The notes beneath the pieces are model-generated. The model saw nothing but the letters and a program-made list of their open reading frames with translations. It was not told the DNA's origin and made no database searches. From Mycobacterium dioxanotrophicus (lineage in GTDB: Bacteria > Actinomycetota > Actinomycetes > Mycobacteriales > Mycobacteriaceae), in assembly GCF_002157835.1 (NCBI RefSeq), contig NZ_CP020809.1, positions 7,006,001 to 7,070,000 on the forward strand: a stretch of DNA of 64,000 nt, written 5' to 3'. Shown piece by piece: positions 1 to 8,749 of this stretch. Within the stretch, counting starts at the first letter, position 1. Every line of letters starts with the position of its first letter. The position numbers and the translations under genes are program-made.

Positions 1-28
1 CTGGCACTTCGAGAGAGGACATGCCGAA

Positions 29-1009
29 TTGTCGTCGCCGTTGACCGACTGGCTCGAACGCCACCAGATTCCGATCTACCTCGCAGGGCTCGCTGCCGGC
101 GCTGCCGTCGGAGCGGTCTGGCCGGCAGGCGGGCATGCGTGGGAGGCCGCTATCTACCCGGTACTCGGCGCCTTGCTGTATGCCACGTTTCTGCAGGTTC
201 CGTTCACCAAACTGACTGCGGCGTTTCGTGATGTCCGGTTTTTGTCTGCAGTCCTGGCGGTGAACTTCATCGTGGTGCCGCTGGTCGTCGCCGCCCTGGT
301 CACCGTCGTGTCGCTGCCTCAAGCCGTGCTGCTCGGGGTGCTGCTGACGCTGCTCGCGCCGTGCATCGATTACGTCATCGTGTTCTGCGGGCTGGCAGGC
401 GGCGACAACCAACGCCTGCTGGCCGCCGCGCCGCTGCTCATGCTGGTTCAGATGCTGGCCCTGCCGCTGCTGCTGTGGTTGTTCGTCGGCCCCGAACTCG
501 CCGACATCGTCGACGTCGGCCCCTTCCTGGAGGCGTTCCTCATCCTCATCGTGGTACCTCTGCTGTTGGCATGGGCCACAGAAACACTCGCTGACCGCCA
601 CCGCAGCGGAGAAGTAATCACCTCGGCGATGACAGCGGCCATGGTGCCCCTCATGACCGCAACCCTGTTCGTGGTGGTCGCCAGCCAGTTCCCCAAGATC
701 AGCCATCAACTCGATCAGGTTCTCCAAGTGGTCCCGATCTATGCTGCGTTCCTGGTCATCATGGCGGCGGTTGGGCTGGGCGTGGTGCGCGTGCTCGGGT
801 TCGACAGTGGGCGGGGCCGGGCATTGATCTTCACCGGGGCCACCCGCAACTCCCTCGTCGTACTACCGCTGGCGCTCGCACTACCCGCCGCCTACGCGAT
901 CACGCCGGCCATCGTGGTCAGCCAGACCCTCGTGGAACTGCTCGGCATGATCATCTATGTCCGCGCCATCCCCAGACTGGTACCCGTGAGAACGCCTGCC
1001 GCGCAGTAG
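29..1009 (+). CDS. ACR3-like arsenite efflux permease (bile acid:Na+ symporter superfamily)
   Basis: This is a polytopic membrane protein of 326 aa with about ten hydrophobic segments along its whole length. The segment near residue 111 (APCIDYVIVFC) carries the conserved Pro-Cys of ACR3-type arsenite carriers, and DNQRLLAAAP follows as in that family. The family exports arsenite across the inner membrane using the proton gradient. The chosen start is TTG at 29, because a purine-rich GAGAGAGGA sits about 9 bases upstream. The frame stays open to the window edge, so an upstream start cannot be excluded. No arsR or arsC is visible downstream, so the rest of any ars operon would lie to the left. 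The superfamily is clear; the substrate is inferred. Confidence 0.75.
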   Translation: MSSPLTDWLERHQIPIYLAGLAAGAAVGAVWPAGGHAWEAAIYPVLGALLYATFLQVPFTKLTAAFRDVRFLSAVLAVNFIVVPLVVAALVTVVSLPQAVLLGVLLTLLAPCIDYVIVFCGLAGGDNQRLLAAAPLLMLVQMLALPLLLWLFVGPELADIVDVGPFLEAFLILIVVPLLLAWATETLADRHRSGEVITSAMTAAMVPLMTATLFVVVASQFPKISHQLDQVLQVVPIYAAFLVIMAAVGLGVVRVLGFDSGRGRALIFTGATRNSLVVLPLALALPAAYAITPAIVVSQTLVELLGMIIYVRAIPRLVPVRTPAAQ

Positions 1010-1096
1010 CCGCGGGCCTGGTCCAGCGGGAGTACCGCGCGCCGGCACTGTGGGAACGGCCGGGCCTGCGCCACCGGTGTGGGTTCCAGCCGAAAT

Positions 1097-1116
1097 TCGA
1101 GTAGTCGACTACTCGA
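1097..1116. promoter_or_regulatory. Perfect 20-bp palindrome, candidate operator
   Basis: The two 10-base halves (TCGAGTAGTC and its exact complement) abut with no spacer. The site lies 113 bp upstream of the first CHAT gene in the 219-bp gap after the arsenite-permease gene. A second hairpin, CCGCCG-AATC-CGGCGG, follows at 1121-1136. A long perfect palindrome in a promoter gap is typical of a dimeric repressor site. No regulator gene adjoins it, so the partner is unknown. The downstream hairpin has no T run and is a weak terminator candidate. Confidence 0.45.
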
Positions 1117-1228
1117 TATTCCGCCGAATCCGGCGGCGACAATCGGAATGCTCAGCCGAAGTCGCACACGCGAGGAAGTGGTCGGTATGCCCCCTAGTCC
1201 GCTTGACAAGTCCCCGCTGAGCTGACCA

Positions 1229-3739
1229 GTGAGCTGCTCACCCGACCCGCGCCTCGACGACCTCCTCACCGTCGCGGAACGCTCCTACGAGGCACTGAGA
1301 GCGCACATCGAGTCATTGCCACCGGCGGTTGGCCGTGAGTTGGCCGAGCTGGCCGCCGATTACGGCCAAGAGGTGGCGCACAACGCCGACCGGATGGCCG
1401 AGGCGCCGCTGATCCTGCGAGTTGCAGGACTGCTGTGCCTCCACAGTGGTGAGATGGCTGCAGCCATCAACTGCAACCTGATCGCGTGCGAGGTCGACAA
1501 GGTCTTGGCGGAAGAGCCGGAGGCCTACGAAGCCGTGCGGCTGTCGTGTGAGAGTCTGGGCGAACTCGCCCGCAGCATCGCCCAACCGAAACTCGTCTTC
1601 GATGCGCTGGCGACCGCAGCCGACGCGGCGTACTTCCAGGCCGGTGCGTACCAGCAACGCGGCGAGCGGGACAGTTACCACACCGTCTTGAGGCAAGCTC
1701 TCGCCGCCTGCGTGCGTGCGGTCGAATTCGTCGAGGCCGCGACCGCCTTTCGGTTACGCGTCTTCGTCAGCTTGATCACCCAGACCGTTGTCGAGGCGAT
1801 GGGCGCGCTGGGCTGGTTCGAGGGCCATGACGAGGTCGAGGTCCGAGAGCAGCTGCGGACGCTGGCCCTGGCCATCGAAACCTATGTGCCGAACGACTTC
1901 TCGATCAGCGGTGACCCGGCGATCAGCGCGGAGTCCGCCGCTAGGCTGGCCCGATTGTCGTACGAATACGGCAGCCCAGACCACGGCCGTGGCCGACTAC
2001 TGGCGAGCCGAACGGATGACGACACCGACTCGATGGCTCCCCTCGAGAGGCTGTGCGCGCAGTACGCCCTGGAGCGGACGGCACAGCGCTCCGCTGACCA
2101 GCTTCACGCACTGCGCCGCGACGCGTGGTTCGCCATAGACTGCGCGCGCGACGCCGCATTGTCTCGCGCCGCGCGCGTGCACACCGCGCAACGGCTGGAC
2201 GCCCTGCTCAGCGAGATGATTCTCGACGAATTCCGGCTGCTGGTGGGCCGCGACGTCGATGACTGCTTCACGGCGCTGGAGGCCAACAAGTCCCGCATCC
2301 TACTCGACGAGCTGGACGGTAACACCGTCACCGTGGATGATGCCGCGACGGCAAAAGGCCTGCTGGCCAAGGAGAGTCAGCTGTTACACCTGGCCGCACA
2401 GGGGGCCGGTAAAGGCTGGGGCGAGCAGAGTCTGGTCAGCCGCCTGCCCATCGGTGGTCTCGACAGCTCGCCGGACAAGATCGACGTGCAGGGCATCAAC
2501 GAGCTCGACGAGGTTTATCGACGACACCGCGCAGGCTTCGTCGGGTCTGCGGGTATCAGCACCCTGCCGGAGATCATGGACAGTCTCCAGCCCGGCGAGG
2601 GACTGCTGCATCTGCACATTCCCTACGACCCACTCGACCCGGCCGGCGACTTGGTGATCTTGCTGATCACATGCGAGGGCGCCTTACCCATCCATCGGGC
2701 ACTGCCCGACCGGCTCACGCCCGACGACGACCTCCGGGCCATGCGGATGCAGGTGGACGGCAAACAACCCGTCGATGTGAGCCCGGTGGGACAAGCCATC
2801 ACGTTGGCGCGCTTGGCAATCCGCGAAGGTCACGATGACGAAGCCGCCAGTTACCTGCGTCCGTTGTACGACATACTGCTCGGCCCACTCGCCGACTACG
2901 GTCGCACTCCGGACACGTTCAGCCGACTGATCATCGTTCCGCACGGGCCGCTGCACGCGGTACCGTTCGCAGCCCTGCAAGCCGAGGACGGCCGGTTCGT
3001 CGCGCAAATGGTCGCCCACACCGTGGCACCCAGCGCCTCGGTCTGGCACCGGCTCCGCAAGCGGCCGGCAGCCACAGTGAGCAGTTTCGCCGGATTCGCC
3101 GACCCGCGGTTGGGCAGCCGGTGGGCCGCACTGCCCGATGCACGACGCGAGGTCACCGAAATTGCCGGACTGCTAAGTGCGTTGGCGGTGCAGACACACA
3201 CCGGTGCCGAGGCGACCGAAACCCGTTTCCGCGAGCTGGCGCCGGCCCAGTCAATCCTGCATCTGGCCACCCACGGCGAATTCCCTCAGGAAGATGCCAT
3301 CGATCTGCACCGCGCGTTGTTGACACCGGCCGACGGTCACGACGGACGTCTCCATGCAGAAGAGGTGCGCGGCATGGACCTGTCGGGCACCGCGCTGGCC
3401 ACACTGAGCATTTGCGACGGTGGGCTGGCCCGCTTCGGCCCCGGCGATGAGCAGTTCGGGCTGATCTCGGCGTTTTTGGCCGCCGGCGCGCGAAACGTCC
3501 TCGGGCCGCTGTGGGAGGTCGACGACGTGCGCACGGCACGCCTGATGGTGGAGTTCTACCGTCATCTGCTCGATCTGGGGCCCGCCGGGGCGCTGCAGAA
3601 AGCGAGCACGGCGTTCATGATGGCCGGCGAGCAGATCCGCGATTGGGCCGGCTTCGCGGTCTTCGGTGACGGACAACCGTTTTCGGCGGTCGGCTCCGGG
3701 TCGGACCATCGGCGACTCGCTGCGGAAATGCGGGTTTGA
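1229..3739 (+). CDS. Helical-repeat protein with C-terminal CHAT protease domain
   Basis: This is an 836-aa cytosolic protein without signal peptide or membrane segment. Residues 1 to about 400 are alpha-helical and Ala/Leu-rich, resembling the degenerate TPR scaffolds that precede CHAT domains. The CHAT domain occupies roughly residues 530-825. The caspase-like dyad appears intact: His682 in HLATHGE and Cys729 in LSICDGG, followed by the family's GPLWEVDD segment. CHAT proteins are cysteine peptidases of the caspase/separase clan, and some act in bacterial immunity, for example Csx29 and gasdermin-activating proteases. The start is GTG at 1229; no strong ribosome site is seen and the next in-frame Met is near residue 56. 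The next CHAT gene follows after 100 bp on the same strand, suggesting an operon. The natural substrate is unknown. Confidence 0.85.
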   Translation: MSCSPDPRLDDLLTVAERSYEALRAHIESLPPAVGRELAELAADYGQEVAHNADRMAEAPLILRVAGLLCLHSGEMAAAINCNLIACEVDKVLAEEPEAYEAVRLSCESLGELARSIAQPKLVFDALATAADAAYFQAGAYQQRGERDSYHTVLRQALAACVRAVEFVEAATAFRLRVFVSLITQTVVEAMGALGWFEGHDEVEVREQLRTLALAIETYVPNDFSISGDPAISAESAARLARLSYEYGSPDHGRGRLLASRTDDDTDSMAPLERLCAQYALERTAQRSADQLHALRRDAWFAIDCARDAALSRAARVHTAQRLDALLSEMILDEFRLLVGRDVDDCFTALEANKSRILLDELDGNTVTVDDAATAKGLLAKESQLLHLAAQGAGKGWGEQSLVSRLPIGGLDSSPDKIDVQGINELDEVYRRHRAGFVGSAGISTLPEIMDSLQPGEGLLHLHIPYDPLDPAGDLVILLITCEGALPIHRALPDRLTPDDDLRAMRMQVDGKQPVDVSPVGQAITLARLAIREGHDDEAASYLRPLYDILLGPLADYGRTPDTFSRLIIVPHGPLHAVPFAALQAEDGRFVAQMVAHTVAPSASVWHRLRKRPAATVSSFAGFADPRLGSRWAALPDARREVTEIAGLLSALAVQTHTGAEATETRFRELAPAQSILHLATHGEFPQEDAIDLHRALLTPADGHDGRLHAEEVRGMDLSGTALATLSICDGGLARFGPGDEQFGLISAFLAAGARNVLGPLWEVDDVRTARLMVEFYRHLLDLGPAGALQKASTAFMMAGEQIRDWAGFAVFGDGQPFSAVGSGSDHRRLAAEMRV

Positions 3740-3839
3740 TTTGATGCTGAGCCCACTTCCGTTCTCCCCCGGCATCTTCGGCTTCACCAGGACCAGCGAA
3801 CCGCCCCGTCACGTCTTGCGATAGGAATAGGAGGACACG

Positions 3840-6800
3840 ATGGCGACCATCCGCCGTGGCGCACTGGAGCTCGACCTTCCCGACAACGTGTCGATCGCGG
3901 AGGAACGACCCGACGTGGGTCGCCGTCGCCGTGGCGGCGCCGGCGCCGTTGCTCCAACCGATGTCGTTCCACCCGACGTGGTCGCCCAAGCCCTGGCGGA
4001 CCAACTCACCGTGGTCGACACCGTGCCACTCGAGGTCTCCGCCGGTGCACCAGCGCCTCGCCGCCGCGGCCCGGCGCCGTCGGCGCTGATGCGAGTCGAC
4101 GTCGCACCTGACGAACACGCGGTGGTACTCGTCGAGCAGGACGGCTACTACTCCTGGATCACCGGCGCGAAAGAGGCGCCGTCGCCGGCGACGCGCCGCG
4201 GCCCGTCAACGGCCATCGTCACGTTCGAGATCCCGCTCGACACCAAAGCGCCTGGGGGAGCTTCGCCCAAGCGGGGTCCGATCTCCGACGCGTTGATCAA
4301 GCCGGTCACCACCATCGTCTTTCGGTTTGCCGCCAGGCTGGTCATCGGCCAACTCGTCAAACGGCTGGAGCGTGCGATCGAGCCCGGTGTGGTCACGATC
4401 GACCAGGTCGATCCCGTCACGTGGACCAAGCTCGCCGACCCGAAGACAGTCCCGTTGCCCACCGATCGACGCGCGCGGGTGCTGCTTCTCGTCCACGGCA
4501 CTTTCAGCTCCACGCGCGGCGGCTTCGGCTCGTTCATCGGCACCGACGCCGGCAAGCACCTCCTCGAGCGGGCCGTGGCGGACTACGACGCGGTGTTGGG
4601 CTTCGACCACCGCACACTCAGCGAAGACCCGCTCGAGAACGCCGAACAGCTGCTGACTGCCTTGCGCGCACTGCCCGCTGATGCCGGCGTCGACATCGAT
4701 GTCGTCACCCACAGCCGCGGCGCACTGGTTGTCCGCAGTCTGGTGGAACATGCCCTGGAGGCAGACGACCGGCTGAGCATCGGCAAGGTCGTCATGGTCG
4801 CAGGCCCGAACGCCGGCACACTGCTGGCCAGCCCGAAAAACTGGAAGACATTGGTCGACCTCTACACGAATCTCGCGGTCGGCATCTGCCGGGTGATCGG
4901 CATTGCCGCGCCGCCGGCAGCGACAGTGACGACCATTTTGCGGGAATCGCTTCAGGCTCTTGCCATCCTGGTCAAGGCCATCGTCGCCGAAGCGGCCGAC
5001 GAGCAACGAGTGCCGGGGCTGGGGGCCATGGTCCCCGGCGGCAGGTTCATCACCGACATCAACCGCAGCGCCGCACCCGGACATCCGATCGCCGCGGCGT
5101 ATTACACGGTGTCATCCGACTTCGAGGTCACCGGGCTGTCCGGACCCCAGGAGCTACCCGACAAACTGAAACGGCTCGTCGCCGACGGCTTCGTCGACCA
5201 ATTGATGGGTGAGGCAAACGATCTGGTGGTCGACGTCAAGTCCATGACGGCGGTCGACCCCGGCACGCCGGGGCTCATCCACCAATCCTTCGCCCTGGGC
5301 GACAACCCCACCACCTACCACTGCTCCTATTTCGTCGATCAATCGGTGCTCGAGGCGATCGAAGGCTGGCTGCTCGGGCGGCCCGACACCGACGCCTCGC
5401 CCGGTGCCGACGCTTTTCCTGTCGGCCAAATGGTCAACGCCCTGCCCGATTTCGTCGACACCAATTTCGCGATGATCGACGCGTACTCGCCGGTGAACAT
5501 CGTGACCCGACAGCTGCGCGACTCGACTCACGACTTCGCGGTGGTGCGGGACCTGGACGCCGACGGCCAGGTGGTCCACTACGCCTTCACCACCGACGAG
5601 TTCCTCGGTATCACCGGAGCCATCGCGCCCGAGCTGAGTCAGTTGAGCCTCACTCAGACCGGCGCGCTGACCGACACCGTGCCCTCCCCGGCGACCAGTT
5701 CGATCAGGATCATCGCGCCGCGACCGCCTGCCGCGGCGTCGCCGTGGGCATCGAGAACCGTTGTGCTGTTGGATGGTTCACCTGTGGGCGTGGTACCGCC
5801 GACCGATGTTCTCGACGCAAACGCGGGCCGGCGACGGCGCGGCGGCCAGGAAGAAGCCCTTGCCCTCGACGACCAGCTCGAGGAGGCGGCACAGCCCACC
5901 ATTCAGGCTTACTTCCGCGCCGAGACTGACGCAGTGATCAGCACTACGGAGGAATCACTTGTCCTCGTTGATATTGCGCTGGAGGTGCTGGAGGGCCTCA
6001 TCGGGCCGAACGCAAAGGGTGGCTCGGCCGACATCGACAGCACCAAGCCCATCACCGTGCACGTGGTGCCGCGGATCAACCTGAGCATCAACGGCGACAA
6101 GCACGCCACCGTCAAGCCGCCGGTGGCCGGCGAGCCGCGCAGCCTTCGGTTCTCTGTGACAGGCACTCGTCCCGGCCCGGGCCAGCTCTTGGTCATCGCC
6201 GGACAGGGGCCGGTCGACCTGGTGAAACTCGTCCTCGACGTGACCGTCGTCAACGGCCAGCCGGCCGACGGCGGGCGCGCCGCGGTCTGCGCCGCGCTCC
6301 CGACAGTGACCGACGCGCCGAACTCTGATCAGCTGATCATTGACGAAAACACCACCGTCGCGATGTCGCCGGACGGTCAGCGCGAGGTTGTGGTCGACAC
6401 CAAGTTCGATGTGCGCTTCAGATCCGAAACGCTCGACCTCGAGCTGCGCGATACCACCGACACGATCAAGGGCGATCGCCTCGACTATGTGACCAAGCTG
6501 TACAAGCAGATCGAGGCGGACTGGGGCACGAGTGCCAAAGACGCCACGGCCTTCAACCGCGCACTGCGCGCCTACGGGGGACAGCTGTTCGACGAACTGC
6601 TACCCGAGTCCATCCAACGGCAGCTCTGGGATAACCGGGACAAGATCAAGCAGATTCAGGTCAACAGTGTCGACCCGTTCATTCCCTGGGAGATCGTCCA
6701 TCTCAAAGGCCCTGACGGCAAACTGCCCACCGAGGAACTGTTCCTGGCCAATATGGGCCTGGTTCGCTGGATCGACAACGCACGCATCGCACCACAAAAG

Positions 6801-7442
6801 GTCGAGGTGCGCTCCGGACATGCGAACGCGATCACTCCGTCCTATCCGGAAGGATCGGGCTGGAGCCTCGCGGAACCGGCCAACGAGTTCGACTACCTGG
6901 AATCGGCGTTCGGTGCCACGCGGGTGGAAGCCGATGTAGAGACGATCATGACTCTGCTCGAACAGCCCGGCCAATTCGACCTCCTGCATTTCGCCGGGCA
7001 TGGAATGGCCGACGCCGGCGACATCGCCAACGCCGGACTGATCATCCAGGTGCGCAACATGAATGGTCGCTGGGAGCCGGTGTCACTCAGCCCGACGCTG
7101 GTCGAACAGTACGCGAGGCTACGCATCGAGAAGGGCAATCGCCCACTGGTGTTTCTCAACGCCTGCCAGGTGGGGCGTGCCGGTTACCAGTTGACGCGGG
7201 TCGGCGGATTTGCCCAGGCGTTCCTGAAAGCCGGGGCGGGCATCTTCGTCAGCACACTGTGGTCGGTTGTCGACGAACCGGCCCGCATCTTCACCGAAGA
7301 GTTCTACGGAGAGCTGATCGCCGGCAAAACCGTGGCACAAGCGACAGTGGCCGCCCGGCAGAAGTGCCGCGCCGCGGGTGACCCCACCTGGCTGGCCTAC
7401 GTCGTGTACGGACGACCCGATGGGCGCCTGATCAAGCGATAG
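3840..7442 (+). CDS. Alpha/beta-hydrolase-CHAT fusion protein
   Basis: This is a 1200-aa protein. Residues 1-150 form a Pro/Arg-rich linker with GRRRRGG at 27-33 and short RRGP or KRGP motifs near 75, 119 and 144. Residues about 190-480 form an alpha/beta-hydrolase domain with oxyanion-loop HGTFSS (219-224) and nucleophile elbow THSRG (Ser292), where Thr replaces the first Gly of GxSxG. A second GRRRRGG stands at 663-669. A beta-rich region follows, then a CHAT domain at about 930-1200 with His1054 (FAGHG) and Cys1109 (LNACQVG). A strong ribosome site (AGGAGG) precedes the ATG at 3840. The fusion joins a possible lipase or esterase to a caspase-like module, and the preceding gene encodes a second CHAT protein. 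Proteolytic control of the hydrolase is an attractive inference but is not shown by the sequence. Confidence 0.85.
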   Translation: MATIRRGALELDLPDNVSIAEERPDVGRRRRGGAGAVAPTDVVPPDVVAQALADQLTVVDTVPLEVSAGAPAPRRRGPAPSALMRVDVAPDEHAVVLVEQDGYYSWITGAKEAPSPATRRGPSTAIVTFEIPLDTKAPGGASPKRGPISDALIKPVTTIVFRFAARLVIGQLVKRLERAIEPGVVTIDQVDPVTWTKLADPKTVPLPTDRRARVLLLVHGTFSSTRGGFGSFIGTDAGKHLLERAVADYDAVLGFDHRTLSEDPLENAEQLLTALRALPADAGVDIDVVTHSRGALVVRSLVEHALEADDRLSIGKVVMVAGPNAGTLLASPKNWKTLVDLYTNLAVGICRVIGIAAPPAATVTTILRESLQALAILVKAIVAEAADEQRVPGLGAMVPGGRFITDINRSAAPGHPIAAAYYTVSSDFEVTGLSGPQELPDKLKRLVADGFVDQLMGEANDLVVDVKSMTAVDPGTPGLIHQSFALGDNPTTYHCSYFVDQSVLEAIEGWLLGRPDTDASPGADAFPVGQMVNALPDFVDTNFAMIDAYSPVNIVTRQLRDSTHDFAVVRDLDADGQVVHYAFTTDEFLGITGAIAPELSQLSLTQTGALTDTVPSPATSSIRIIAPRPPAAASPWASRTVVLLDGSPVGVVPPTDVLDANAGRRRRGGQEEALALDDQLEEAAQPTIQAYFRAETDAVISTTEESLVLVDIALEVLEGLIGPNAKGGSADIDSTKPITVHVVPRINLSINGDKHATVKPPVAGEPRSLRFSVTGTRPGPGQLLVIAGQGPVDLVKLVLDVTVVNGQPADGGRAAVCAALPTVTDAPNSDQLIIDENTTVAMSPDGQREVVVDTKFDVRFRSETLDLELRDTTDTIKGDRLDYVTKLYKQIEADWGTSAKDATAFNRALRAYGGQLFDELLPESIQRQLWDNRDKIKQIQVNSVDPFIPWEIVHLKGPDGKLPTEELFLANMGLVRWIDNARIAPQKVEVRSGHANAITPSYPEGSGWSLAEPANEFDYLESAFGATRVEADVETIMTLLEQPGQFDLLHFAGHGMADAGDIANAGLIIQVRNMNGRWEPVSLSPTLVEQYARLRIEKGNRPLVFLNACQVGRAGYQLTRVGGFAQAFLKAGAGIFVSTLWSVVDEPARIFTEEFYGELIAGKTVAQATVAARQKCRAAGDPTWLAYVVYGRPDGRLIKR

Positions 7443-7495
7443 CGAGCCCGAATTGGTGCGAGCCGTCGCCCAGATGAGCGTCGAGAATGAATTGT

Positions 7496-8020
7496 ATGAA
7501 GCGGATCGTGCAGGCGTTCGTCGGAGGTTTGATCATGCTTGCCGCGGCGCCTGCGGTTCCCGCGCAAGCGGCACCGGACGTTCCCGACTTCTCGTCGTAT
7601 CCGAAGGTGTCCGAGGACGATTACACGGTGCGGCCCGGACTGGCGTATTCAGTGCGTGGGTTCCGCACACCCAGCGGGTTGTACTGCACGTCGTCGAATC
7701 ACCGTGCGATGTATGCGGTGAACTGCACGGGGCCACTGGTTGGCACGCCCGACGGGGCGAACTGGGTGAACCTCTTCGAGTCGGGCGACGTGGTCACCCC
7801 GGTGAAATTCACCCACGGCGACGCACCACAGTCCACCGGTGTTCCCCAGTTCGAGGGCCAACCGATCAATCTGCTACCCAAGGACACCGCGTACGCGTTC
7901 GACGATGCGGTCTGCGTGTGGACCGCCACCATCGCGCTGGCCTGCCGGATGGGTTCAGGAGCCGAGTACAACGGCTTTATCGCGACCGCTGACGCCGTCA
8001 CCACGTTCGGCAACGTCTGA
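7496..8020 (+). CDS. Small secreted protein of unknown function
   Basis: The product has about 174 aa. An N-terminal signal peptide is clear: the basic start MKRIVQAF, a hydrophobic core, and an AQA-AP type cleavage site near residue 25. The mature part has four cysteines, likely forming disulfides outside the membrane (TPSGLYC, VNCTG, VCVWT, LACRM). This pattern is common in small exported mycobacterial proteins. ATG at 7496 is preferred over the in-frame ATG at 7487 because it directly precedes the signal peptide. The gene begins 53 bp after the hydrolase-CHAT gene on the same strand, so co-transcription is possible. I do not recognise a functional family. Confidence 0.7.
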   Translation: MKRIVQAFVGGLIMLAAAPAVPAQAAPDVPDFSSYPKVSEDDYTVRPGLAYSVRGFRTPSGLYCTSSNHRAMYAVNCTGPLVGTPDGANWVNLFESGDVVTPVKFTHGDAPQSTGVPQFEGQPINLLPKDTAYAFDDAVCVWTATIALACRMGSGAEYNGFIATADAVTTFGNV

Positions 8021-8036
8021 GCACTACGGCTGGCGG

Positions 8037-8110
8037 TGTCCTTGGAGGGAGTCGAACCCACAACCACTGGAATCTGAATCCAGCGCCTCTACCAGTTGGG
8101 CTACAAGGAC
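8037..8110 (-). tRNA. tRNA with CAG anticodon in a short-variable-loop body
   Basis: Read on the minus strand this folds as a cloverleaf: acceptor GTCCTTG paired perfectly with CAAGGAC, a D-stem of three pairs, anticodon stem CTGGA/TCCAG around the loop TTCAGAT, a 5-nt variable loop, and a T-arm with loop TTCGACT. The discriminator is A and CCA is not encoded. Anticodon CAG would read the leucine codon CUG, yet leucine tRNAs are class II with a long variable arm, which is absent here. One T-stem pair is mismatched. The body looks more like a glutamine tRNA, whose CTG anticodon differs by one base. It may be a non-canonical or decayed tRNA. Confidence 0.75.
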
Positions 8111-8123
8111 GTGTTGACGGAAG

Positions 8124-8195
8124 TACCCCTGAGAAGATTCGAACTCCCATCCTCAGCGTCGTAGGCTGTCGCTCTTTCCGTTGAGCTACAGGGGC
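8124..8195 (-). tRNA. tRNA-Arg (ACG)-like, divergent
   Basis: Read on the minus strand: acceptor GCCCCTG with CAGGGGT (a G-T pair at position 1-72), D-arm GCTC/GAGC, anticodon stem ACAGC/GCTGA with a mismatch at its outer pair, loop CTACGAC giving anticodon ACG, a 4-nt variable loop, and a T-arm with TTCGAAT and two G-T pairs. The weak acceptor end and mispaired anticodon stem differ from a housekeeping tRNA. The gene lies between the HNH nuclease gene (68 bp upstream) and the CAG tRNA (13 bp downstream), all on the minus strand, so the three could form one transcript. Confidence 0.75.
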
Positions 8196-8263
8196 ATTCG
8201 GACGTCTGCGCCGCGCACGTGGTGAACGGGCGGAGGTTGAGCCAGGCTCTTCCAACGCGCCCG

Positions 8264-8749
8264 TCACACCAGTGCAGGCATCCGCGCGAACCTGTCGCGC
8301 TGACGAGGTTCGAACGGTTCGCGAATCATGCGCATCCCGGCTTCGTATGGAGTGCGGTCGCCTTTGCGGCCATTGCAGGCCTGGCAGGCCGCCACCAAAT
8401 TGAGCCAGGAGTCAGATCCGCCGCGACTCCTGGGCAGCACGTGATCGATAGTCTGAGCACGTCCACAGCAATACACACAGGTGCTGCGGTCGCGGCGCAG
8501 AATTCCTTCGCGCGTTGCACGTTCGTTGTGCCGGTACGGAATGTGCACGTATTCGCGCAACTCCACCGACATGGGCAGCTCGATCACCAGCGAGGGGCCA
8601 TGGATGTGCACGGCCGGGCTGTGGCGATCGATGACGTACACGGCGTCACGCAGCATCAGCTGGATCGCGTCCTGCCACGGTATTCGGGACAGCACGCGGT
8701 AGTCGGCGTTGTAGACCTCGACTGTCAGATCGGGTATCTGAATCGGCAT
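8264..8749 (-). CDS. HNH endonuclease
   Basis: The product has 161 aa. The C-terminal half carries the HNH fold: a CVYC zinc-knuckle pair, the catalytic IDHVLPRSRGG segment with DH, the asparagine in SWLNLVAAC, and a second CQAC knuckle followed by NGRKGDR. This arrangement is common in short actinobacterial HNH nucleases, which cut DNA with a divalent metal. The N-terminal 75 residues are beta-rich and unassigned. A near-ideal ribosome site (AAAGGAGG, 8759-8766) stands 9 bases before the ATG. Two atypical tRNA genes follow directly downstream. Whether it is a homing, phage-derived or defence nuclease cannot be told from sequence. Confidence 0.88.
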   Translation of the reverse strand: MPIQIPDLTVEVYNADYRVLSRIPWQDAIQLMLRDAVYVIDRHSPAVHIHGPSLVIELPMSVELREYVHIPYRHNERATREGILRRDRSTCVYCCGRAQTIDHVLPRSRGGSDSWLNLVAACQACNGRKGDRTPYEAGMRMIREPFEPRQRDRFARMPALV

